A stretch of DNA of 43,659 bases from a virus. Positions 26,776 to 33,676 of the stretch are shown piece after piece (within the stretch, counting starts at the first letter, position 1; every line of letters starts with the position of its first letter). Below the pieces are notes generated by a model. That model made no database searches. It was not told the origin of the DNA and saw nothing but the letters and a program-made list of their open reading frames with translations. Where the stretch lies: the IMG/VR virus record IMGVR_UViG_3300028416_000028, positions 1 through 43,659 of that record, one strand, 5' to 3'. A program made the translations under genes and the position numbers.

Positions 26776-28266
26776 CTACCAATAAGCATTTACTTCAACT
26801 GGAACAGCATTACCTGTTGAAGTTGCCCATGCAGATAAAGCATTCATTAACTTCTCAACTTGAGTTTGAGCAGCAGCATCAGAACATTTTACATAAATCT
26901 TATATATGTACTGATCATTATCAAAAACTCCAGATGGATTATTAAATCTAGGTACAGAGTGTTGAATATAATAAGCTTTATAAGTAGCTGTTCTATCTAC
27001 AGCAGATAATAACTCATCAGACATTTCAATTTCTCTAAACCTTGCACTATCAGCATTTCCTTGGTTATAAGGAGATTGACGGTATCTTTCAGACATAATT
27101 AACTCTCTAATTACTTCTTCACCTTGAGTTTGTTGCATTGAACCTGGAGTTCTTGTAGCAACACCACAATCATTACATGGATTACCAGTTTCATCTAATT
27201 GAGAAACAATAATCTCAACAGGCTCTGCATTATAATGATCTCTTGTATCAAAAGAACAGTTGCCAAATACTGTGTCAACATAAGCTCCTACAAATTCAAC
27301 TGTAGCAGTTACTTTAACAGCTCCATTAGGATCAGTAGAAGGAACATAGTTTCCAGATGCAGCTTTACCTTGTGCTTGAGCAATAGTGTATACACCTTGC
27401 GTCACTACACCAGCAGCAGTAGTTGAATTAGTAATTACACCACCAGCAGTTACAGCAGTAACAGTCAAAGTAGCATCAGTTGTAGAACCTGATTGAACAA
27501 CAGTTAAAACATCACCAACAGCATAACCTTTACCAGCAGAAGCAAAACTAAATGTTAAAATTACTCCAGTTCCACTTACAGTTAAAATGTTAATTGCAGC
27601 TCCAGTTCCTCCAGCAGGAGCAACAGTAGTAGTAGCACTAGCAGCTCCAGTAGTAACAGAATAACCTACACCACCAGATAGAGTTGCAGTCTCAACACCC
27701 ATTAAGTTACCTTCAGCAACAAATGGTTTAATTAAAGGATCTGCAAGAGCCATTTCAGACATAGCACCTACAACTACTGTAGGATCAATAAAGTCTTGTC
27801 CATCAATACAACATACATTAGCTGAGTCAGCAATTACATATGCATTGTGATTTAAGAATCTTAATGCAGGAGATCCCTTTACATCAATTCTCATAAATTG
27901 TGTTTTACCACATGGTGCACAATCAGAAGCTAATGAAAGACTAGCTGTTGCTTGAGATGCAGTAAGGCAATTTGCTTGCCATAATCTTGTAATGTATCTT
28001 GGGTTAATACCTTTAGATTTTACAGATTCTTTGTACCCTCCGTTACCTGGGTTATTCCCAATAGTATCTTTAGTGTAAAATGATCCTTGAACTACATAAG
28101 CAAGTGATCCTGCAGCAGGTGCTCCAGGTAATGCTACTGATGCCCAAGTTTGATCACTTACTAGAGCCACTTGGCCGGCAGTAAGTGCACTTGTTGCAGT
28201 ACCAGCTGTATCCAGCGTGCTATCTGCAATAAACGTTTTGTTAAACGCATGATTAAAATAAGCCAT
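26776..28266 (-). CDS. Structural protein (496 aa) with inserted Gly-rich beta domain
   Basis: The protein starts MAYFNHAFNKTFIADSTLDT and is rich in Ala, Thr and Gly. A Gly-rich beta insertion at about residues 198-275 (GGVGYSVTTGAAS; ASAGKGYAVGDVLTVV; TLTVTAVTAGGV) resembles GxGYxxGD modules inserted in many virion proteins. The flanking segments (LIKPFVAEGNLMGVETA, then VEFVGAYVDTVFGNCSFDTR and RYRQSPYNQGNADSARFREI) look like a conserved core, and the C-terminus has a beta/alpha domain (YKAYYIQHSVPRFNN; KLMNALSAWA). Its gene is preceded by a 126-nt leader and followed by a strong terminator, as expected of an abundant protein. It may be an auxiliary capsid or other major virion protein; I cannot say which. 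Confidence 0.65.
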   Translation of the reverse strand: MAYFNHAFNKTFIADSTLDTAGTATSALTAGQVALVSDQTWASVALPGAPAAGSLAYVVQGSFYTKDTIGNNPGNGGYKESVKSKGINPRYITRLWQANCLTASQATASLSLASDCAPCGKTQFMRIDVKGSPALRFLNHNAYVIADSANVCCIDGQDFIDPTVVVGAMSEMALADPLIKPFVAEGNLMGVETATLSGGVGYSVTTGAASATTTVAPAGGTGAAINILTVSGTGVILTFSFASAGKGYAVGDVLTVVQSGSTTDATLTVTAVTAGGVITNSTTAAGVVTQGVYTIAQAQGKAASGNYVPSTDPNGAVKVTATVEFVGAYVDTVFGNCSFDTRDHYNAEPVEIIVSQLDETGNPCNDCGVATRTPGSMQQTQGEEVIRELIMSERYRQSPYNQGNADSARFREIEMSDELLSAVDRTATYKAYYIQHSVPRFNNPSGVFDNDQYIYKIYVKCSDAAAQTQVEKLMNALSAWATSTGNAVPVEVNAYW

Positions 28267-28392
28267 ATTTATTAATATTTATGTGAAGACCATTACCTTC
28301 ACCGGTTATATATAAAGATTTTAACAGTTTACTCTGCTTGTAACATCCTTGTTACTATAATAATATACACATTTTTTATTTAAAAGTATAAG
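28267..28392 (-). promoter_or_regulatory. 126-nt AT-rich leader of the 496-aa structural gene
   Basis: No ORF. Two small hairpins occur: GTAAC/GTTAC (28340-28344 with 28351-28355) and GTGAAG/CTTCAC (28283-28288 with 28297-28302), the latter 17 nt before the start codon. No T-run follows either, so they are not terminators. The region probably carries a promoter and 5' leader; no consensus promoter could be assigned. Confidence 0.35.
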
Positions 28393-29097
28393 TTAATTAT
28401 TTCTTTCTGCTGCTTGAGTACCTCTTTGCTGTTGGTATATATTTTCTATATCTCCAGCAATTAAAGCAGCTGTATCATCTAACATAACTTCTACTAAATC
28501 ATCTTTAAATTCACAATTTACATTTACTAAACTAATATTACCTGTATAAGGATCAACACATCCCTCAACTTGTATTAAAGTAGGTTTCTGATAGTAAGTT
28601 AAAGTAGGGTTAACAATATTAAAATTACTAGTTCTATATATCCTTATAGTATTGTTTAACATTGTGCAAAATGTTTCCCCCCAATCAAAATTTGGATTTT
28701 TCAAAGGGTCTCTTAATAATAATGAAACATTAGCTTCTTCAGCTAAATAAACTGTCATAGATCTAGCAGAACAACAATCATCTTTTCCTTTAGCAGTTAC
28801 CTTTTTAAATTCTAAATATGTATCTACTGGAAAATTGTCAGATTCAAAGTAGTCATCAGACTCAACACCCGTTAGGCTTAACTCTCTAAGTAATGGTTGT
28901 AAATCATCTATTCTTTTTTTAGAAAGCTCATCACCCTCTTTATACATGTTTCCACCATGTAAGTTTCTCCTACACCACTCAATTTGAGCTTTATTAAAAG
29001 CTTCAACAAACTGCCAACACTCAATATTATCATAGTCATTGCTATCAAGCTTATTAAGCCTTTGCTTTAATTTAATTAAGAGTGTATTATTTTCCAT
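28393..29097 (-). CDS. Putative head-tail connector/ring protein (234 aa)
   Basis: N-terminal helices (LLIKLKQRLNKLDSNDYDNI; WQFVEAFNKAQIEWCRRNLH) are followed by a beta region (NFPVDTYLEFKKVTAKGKDD; NNTIRIYRTSNFNIVNPTLT) and a C-terminal helix after CEFKDDLVEVMLDDTAALIA. That last pattern (Cys-x-Phe-x-Asp-Asp-Leu-x-Glu, then D-x-A-A-x-I-A-G-D) is reminiscent of small connector/adaptor proteins of podoviruses. It is 12 nt downstream of the 339-residue protein. A ring or collar role is likely but inferred; with the genes at 9331 and 10290 it would be the third ring-type protein. Confidence 0.55.
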   Translation of the reverse strand: MENNTLLIKLKQRLNKLDSNDYDNIECWQFVEAFNKAQIEWCRRNLHGGNMYKEGDELSKKRIDDLQPLLRELSLTGVESDDYFESDNFPVDTYLEFKKVTAKGKDDCCSARSMTVYLAEEANVSLLLRDPLKNPNFDWGETFCTMLNNTIRIYRTSNFNIVNPTLTYYQKPTLIQVEGCVDPYTGNISLVNVNCEFKDDLVEVMLDDTAALIAGDIENIYQQQRGTQAAERNN

Positions 29098-29109
29098 TAT
29101 TTATAATAT

Positions 29110-30129
29110 TTATGAATTCCAGTATGGTTCAACTTTATCCATTAATGAAAGAAGTTGATCTTCATTATCAGGCTTCATTAAAAATTCAAAAACTTCTGAT
29201 GGTCTTTTACCCATTCTAACACCACTGTCAATAGGTTCAATCCATCCACCAGCTTTTGTTGTTATAAATCTATAGTATAGTCCGTCTTTAATTAAAGATC
29301 TAATTTTTAACTCTTGCATTTCTAAACTAGAAACATCTAAAAACTGTCTTGCAGCTCTTTTTTTATTTGACTCAGCCCCATTACCATTTATGTATGCATC
29401 CATATTTTCATACATTATATCATTAGGAGTATTTTTAGTATACTGTACACTGTCAACATCAGCTACTTTAGCTACATACATTAATTTTGTAGGGTTGCCA
29501 TCATATAGATTTTGTAGTGCTGATAAAGCTTTATTTTTTAACTTAGTAAGCTCAGTTCTTGTTGTAAGTGTTTCTTCAACAGTATCTAAATAAAATTTAG
29601 GATTATTTTGTGACTTCTTAGCATCCTTCAATGAACTAGCAACAATAGAAAATCCTCCTGCTCTTATAGCATATAGCTTAATCTTATCATAAGGATCTAC
29701 TTCAGAATCTAAAAAAACTGGATCGTTTCCACATCTTAATGAAATCTTATCCCAAAATTTAGAATTATCAGGTTTCATTACAGTTAGTTTATTCCAAAAA
29801 TCTTTATCAGAAGGATCAACAACATTAGCAGCTAACTCTGCCTCAAGTTCTGAAACAACCCTTCTAATTTCTTCAATCTTTTTTTTCTTTTCTTTAGGTG
29901 GTAACATTTTTACTTTAGGATCAAATTCATTTAATCCAGTAATATACCTTTTTACCCCATTCATTTCTAAACAAGCTAAAGACTCTTGATGAAATACTCC
30001 ATCATGTAATGATAAACCATAATGCTCAAGACCCATATTTTCCTTATCAGGATTAAAGTAGGGTCTTATAGCAATAGTGCTATTCTTCTTTGTGTGTTGA
30101 TACTTTTCTACAATTGTGTAATCTTCCAT
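29110..30129 (-). CDS. Conserved crAss-like structural-region protein (339 aa)
   Basis: No recognised domain. Mixed N-terminus (MEDYTIVEKYQHTKKNSTIA; EHYGLSLHDGVFHQESLACL), a Lys/Glu helix (KKKKIEEIRRVVSELEAELA), then helical segments with conserved-looking Phe-Trp elements (KDFWNKLTVMKPDNSKFWDK) and a C-terminal wing-like region (LKIRSLIKDGLYYRFITTKA; GGWIEPIDSGVRMGKRPSEV). Such proteins lie just downstream of the major capsid protein in crAss-like genomes. The end of the protein resembles a DNA- or protein-binding wing. It starts its own unit with a 117-nt leader. Function unknown. Confidence 0.6.
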   Translation of the reverse strand: MEDYTIVEKYQHTKKNSTIAIRPYFNPDKENMGLEHYGLSLHDGVFHQESLACLEMNGVKRYITGLNEFDPKVKMLPPKEKKKKIEEIRRVVSELEAELAANVVDPSDKDFWNKLTVMKPDNSKFWDKISLRCGNDPVFLDSEVDPYDKIKLYAIRAGGFSIVASSLKDAKKSQNNPKFYLDTVEETLTTRTELTKLKNKALSALQNLYDGNPTKLMYVAKVADVDSVQYTKNTPNDIMYENMDAYINGNGAESNKKRAARQFLDVSSLEMQELKIRSLIKDGLYYRFITTKAGGWIEPIDSGVRMGKRPSEVFEFLMKPDNEDQLLSLMDKVEPYWNS

Positions 30130-30246
30130 CCTTTGGTTTTTAAAAATTAATAATTATTACTATAGTCAAATTATACATCTTAATGTATACTCTATTATTA
30201 CTAATATTTCTAAAGCAAGATGTTAAGTCTTGCTAAAGTCTTTTGA
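30130..30246 (-). promoter_or_regulatory. Intergenic leader with hairpin before the 339-aa gene
   Basis: A 7-bp perfect inverted repeat AGCAAGA/TCTTGCT (30214-30220 with 30228-30234, 7-nt loop) lies 13 nt after the stop of the 82-residue gene. It is not followed by a T-run, so termination is uncertain. Closer to the next start, the minus strand reads TATAATTTGACTATAG around 30165-30180, which could contain a promoter -10 element; this is weak evidence. Confidence 0.35.
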
Positions 30247-30495
30247 CTATGTTGTCAATACAACATTAATTGCTCCATTACCAGTTTGAATATAAAGATC
30301 TCCCTTTACTAATCCATCAGCTTTTGCAGCAGCTTCATCAGTATATGTAGTAGAATCAGCAAGATCTCTAATCCAACTGATAACTTCATTTACATGTAAT
30401 AATCTAGCATTGCCTGTTTGAGCTCTTGTTACTCCTTCATATGCAGCGCTTTCAAACTTCTGACTTAATTTATTTACTTGCTTGGGCTTTCCCAT
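30247..30495 (-). CDS. Small head-region protein (82 aa)
   Basis: Helical N-terminal half (MGKPKQVNKLSQKFESAAYE; LLHVNEVISWIRDLADSTTY) and a short beta C-terminus (GLVKGDLYIQTGNGAINVVL). The ISWIRDLAD and TYTDEAAAKADGLVKGDLYI pattern resembles a short fibre-attachment turn. It is the first gene after the major capsid protein terminator. It may be a decoration or capsid-associated protein; no direct proof. Confidence 0.55.
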   Translation of the reverse strand: MGKPKQVNKLSQKFESAAYEGVTRAQTGNARLLHVNEVISWIRDLADSTTYTDEAAAKADGLVKGDLYIQTGNGAINVVLTT

Positions 30496-30514
30496 GATTA
30501 TTTGTTTTAAAGAT

Positions 30515-30550
30515 TAAAAAAAAAGGGAGGAAGATTAACCCCTCCCCTTT
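30515..30550 (-). terminator. Strong intrinsic terminator after major capsid gene
   Basis: On the minus strand AAAGGGGAGG pairs with CCTCCCTTTT (10 bp, one G-U) around a 10-nt loop, and the run continues as T9. Arms are at 30521-30530 and 30541-30550. It begins 12 nt after the capsid gene stop at 30562, allowing a separate, abundant capsid mRNA. Confidence 0.9.
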
Positions 30551-30561
30551 AATCATTTGTT

Positions 30562-32181
30562 CTAGAATGATCCTCCTGTTACAGGGTTTCTCATTACAAT
30601 TTTAAGAACTTTAGTTGGATCCTTAACCCAAATTGCAGGCATCGTCTGAGTCATATAAACTCTATATCCATTAAACTGACCAGTAGAAGCAAACCCTTGA
30701 GTTCTTCCCATGTAATCCATCGTACCATTTTGATAGAACCACTTAAGTTGATTATCCCAAGAAAGTTTCAACAAGTGTATGTTGTCATTTCCTTCATCAG
30801 TTACATCGAATATAATAAAGCTAAATGAACTTAGAGGTCTACCATCAATTAATGGATTCTCAATATCATTTGTATTTAAGTTATCAAATGCTGGATTCAA
30901 TACAAACTTAACATTAGCTAAGAAAGGAATAGTAAAGCTTGTATAAGCAAAACCATAATCTAAATCCATACCAGAACCTTTAACAGCTCCAATATCAGAT
31001 GCATTTTGAACTAAACCTGAACCATACACTTCATCAGCAATTGCTTTGTTGATTAATTGCATACCTCCAATACCTGTTTGTACAACAAGTGATCTTTGTG
31101 GATCTGGCCCTTTAAACTCAACTTTACCTTGGTAGAAGTTGTAAAGTTCAGACTTAAACATGTCAAGAGTAAATGATGACTTGTTATATACTCTTTTGAA
31201 AGAGTTATCTAACTGTGACCATAAACCTACAGATAATCTAATATCATCTGGTCCATCTTGTTTAATTCTACCACCCTTACCCCACATCAAGTAAGTTTCA
31301 ATATCTGTAGCAATTTTAGATAAGTGAGCAGCTTCCATATTTGTAATGAAAGTTCTTGTAAGAGTTCCATTCTCAAATGCTTCTCTAGCACCCGCCTTAC
31401 CCATACTTGCAACTAATCCTTCAATACTAGGTACAGATGGATTGTTTGGATCTGTATTAAAGTTTCTCCAGATCTCAGTTACAGGTACAGTACCATCAGC
31501 ATTTAAACCGCCTTTGATCATTAAATCTGCTCTTGAAGAAATTGAATAGTGTACGTGTGCTTCTGCTCCTCCTACAAAATTGTAAAATTCACGGAAACCA
31601 GAACCTGTTTCAATATCAGAGAATCTTTCTCCGTACTCACCTCTTGCAGAACCTTTTCTGAAGAACTTAGTACCTTTAGCTAAATACTTATTATCTAAGA
31701 TAGCCGTATTGTTGTTGTTAACTAATTGAACAGTGTAAATAAAACCGTCACCAGCTGGTAAAATATCATCAGCGGTAATGTAAAGTTCAAGTCCATTATA
31801 CTTATCATAAGTAATAATGTCACCGTGTCCAAAAGTTCTTTTGTTAATCTTGATCTTAAATGTTGTACCATCTATACCTTTATTAGCATTAGCTGGTTCG
31901 ATGTCAGCTACAACATAAGGAAGATCTTGTGCAATAGGAGTTTGCCACTTATACTCACCTCTAGCGTTATCCACCATGATAGTATTCTTTCCACCAAAAG
32001 AAGCCATTTGATATAAAGGCATTTCTACCTTCTGAGTCATTGCCCATAAATCAACTGGTCCCATATCCATAGGCTCAGGGTTACCGAGCATTTGAGTAAG
32101 GTGATAAGAATCAACATGTGAACTAGCTTTATAGCTTGTATCACGTAGGAAAATCCCATTATTTAAAACTGGAGTTGCCAT
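30562..32181 (-). CDS. Major capsid protein, crAss-like type (539 aa)
   Basis: This is the best candidate for the HK97-fold major capsid protein. Its position after terminase, portal and scaffold-like genes fits, its length (539) fits crAss-like capsid proteins, and it is followed directly by a strong terminator. Features include an N-terminal arm (MATPVLNNGIFLRDTSYKAS), a possible extended loop (FGGKNTIMVDNARGEYKWQT), KFFRKGSARGEYGERFSDIE, which I recall from crAss-like capsid proteins, and VHYSISSRADLMIKGG. Helical spine-like segments follow around residues 270-300 (EAFENGTLTRTFITNMEAAH), with a beta C-terminus (FNGYRVYMTQTMPAIWVKDP). The capsid assignment is confident by context; fold is inferred. 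Confidence 0.82.
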   Translation of the reverse strand: MATPVLNNGIFLRDTSYKASSHVDSYHLTQMLGNPEPMDMGPVDLWAMTQKVEMPLYQMASFGGKNTIMVDNARGEYKWQTPIAQDLPYVVADIEPANANKGIDGTTFKIKINKRTFGHGDIITYDKYNGLELYITADDILPAGDGFIYTVQLVNNNNTAILDNKYLAKGTKFFRKGSARGEYGERFSDIETGSGFREFYNFVGGAEAHVHYSISSRADLMIKGGLNADGTVPVTEIWRNFNTDPNNPSVPSIEGLVASMGKAGAREAFENGTLTRTFITNMEAAHLSKIATDIETYLMWGKGGRIKQDGPDDIRLSVGLWSQLDNSFKRVYNKSSFTLDMFKSELYNFYQGKVEFKGPDPQRSLVVQTGIGGMQLINKAIADEVYGSGLVQNASDIGAVKGSGMDLDYGFAYTSFTIPFLANVKFVLNPAFDNLNTNDIENPLIDGRPLSSFSFIIFDVTDEGNDNIHLLKLSWDNQLKWFYQNGTMDYMGRTQGFASTGQFNGYRVYMTQTMPAIWVKDPTKVLKIVMRNPVTGGSF

Positions 32182-32242
32182 AATTTTTGATTGTTTTTGT
32201 TATTAATAATTAATTTAAAATTTATATATTTAATCTGTTTAA

Positions 32243-33547
32243 TTAAATCCGCTTGAATATATTACTTGGTCTTTTGATTTTTCTTTTTGAACTTCTGCTA
32301 TTATTTTTCTCTGCCTCATTAACACCTAATGATGCACCACCTATATTTGACTGTTCACTTTTTAATTTTCTAACAGTTTTTTCAACACTCTTTTGTGCGC
32401 CTTTATCCATTATTTTAGATTTATATCCTTCAGGATCTTGCAGTAACCATAATGCTTCTGATATCAATGAATAGTTTGGCTCAACAAACTGATATTTTTC
32501 TAATAAGTGACCTAGTAAATTAGTATTACGGCCACTTACTGAAGGATAATTAGGTTGAACTAAACCATTGTATAACATGGCTTGTGTCTTTCTATCAACT
32601 TTAATATCCCCTAGCTTACCTTCTTTTAATGTTTCATACACATTCTTCATATACTCTTGAGATGCATTTTCTTGTTGTTTCTTTTTAAGCTCTTGTTCTT
32701 CAAGTTTTTGTACAACAACCTTCTCTTGCATCTTATCTAATTTTGGTTTAAACTTATTAGCTTGAGTTTCAAGCTTACCTAAATCTTTCCAAATTTCTAT
32801 TTCTTCTTGAATATCCTCAGCAGTACCATAACCAGTAGCACTTAAATATTCTTTTATAACTCTTTCTTGACCATTTACTGTTTTAATATCAATAGTCTTT
32901 GTCTCTTCTACTTGACCTAATGTAGTAAATAAACCTTTTAAGTCTTTTCCACCATCAGCTACATAACGAGCCGCTATCTGAAGTTCTTGAGGTAAACTTT
33001 CAAAAAACTGTTTTGGAGTTTCACGTCTTACCTGATTAGCTTTTTCTTCTAAGTTAGCTTCAATTAGTTCTTCCCAGTCTTTTGCACTATAGTCATCTAA
33101 TGATTTTTCATCATCAAATGGTACAATCTTATCATCTTTAATAAGCTTAGAAAACACATCAGATATTCCTGATATACTCTTTCTACCTCTTTTTTCTTTA
33201 ACCTCTTCTTCCTGTTCTTCACTAACATCACCAAATACTTCATCTATAGATGTTCCTTCAACTTTTTTCTCTGCTTTATCGTCAACTAACTCTTCATTAC
33301 TTTCTTCCTCTTTTTCTTCTTTTTCCTCTAGTTTACTTAAAACATCAGTTGCGTCATCATTATCAGGATCAGCAAATGACATATCTGCTTTTTCATTTAA
33401 CCCTGAAAAAATATTTTTATGTTGAGACTTATTATCTTGAATCATATCAGCACCGCTTGGAGCAGCGTTAAATATTTCATCTAAATTAATATCTACATTC
33501 TGTTCTACTTTACTTTTCACAGGTTGTGTTTCTGTTGTTGTACTCAT
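32243..33547 (-). CDS. Scaffolding-like protein (434 aa)
   Basis: An acidic, disordered N-terminal third (LSKLEEKEEKEEESNEELVD; DVSEEQEEEVKEKRGRKS), a long helical/coiled-coil middle (LDKMQEKVVVQKLEEQELKK) and a basic C-terminus (SSRSSKRKIKRPSNIFKRI) between portal and major capsid protein are the classic layout of a capsid scaffolding protein, whose basic end binds capsid subunits. No protease motif was recognised. The assignment rests on composition and gene position. Confidence 0.72.
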   Translation of the reverse strand: MSTTTETQPVKSKVEQNVDINLDEIFNAAPSGADMIQDNKSQHKNIFSGLNEKADMSFADPDNDDATDVLSKLEEKEEKEEESNEELVDDKAEKKVEGTSIDEVFGDVSEEQEEEVKEKRGRKSISGISDVFSKLIKDDKIVPFDDEKSLDDYSAKDWEELIEANLEEKANQVRRETPKQFFESLPQELQIAARYVADGGKDLKGLFTTLGQVEETKTIDIKTVNGQERVIKEYLSATGYGTAEDIQEEIEIWKDLGKLETQANKFKPKLDKMQEKVVVQKLEEQELKKKQQENASQEYMKNVYETLKEGKLGDIKVDRKTQAMLYNGLVQPNYPSVSGRNTNLLGHLLEKYQFVEPNYSLISEALWLLQDPEGYKSKIMDKGAQKSVEKTVRKLKSEQSNIGGASLGVNEAEKNNSRSSKRKIKRPSNIFKRI

Positions 33548-33676
33548 AATTATATTGGTTTTAATATATTAATACTTCTTATACATATAATATAAGAAAT
33601 GTTGTTTAGATAATCAACAAGTTAAACTTAAAATATTTTAATAAAAATAAACTTTTAAGCAATATATAGCTAACAC
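33548..33676 (-). promoter_or_regulatory. 129-nt intergenic region between portal and scaffold-like genes
   Basis: Very AT-rich, without an ORF and without a clear intrinsic terminator; a near-palindrome TTAAAATATTTTAA sits near 33630-33643. It probably holds a promoter for scaffold and capsid genes, but no consensus element can be assigned. Confidence 0.3.

Noticed and set aside
30214-30234. Hairpin AGCAAGA/TCTTGCT as a terminator
   Set aside because: No T-run follows on either strand, so it was listed only as part of a possible leader.
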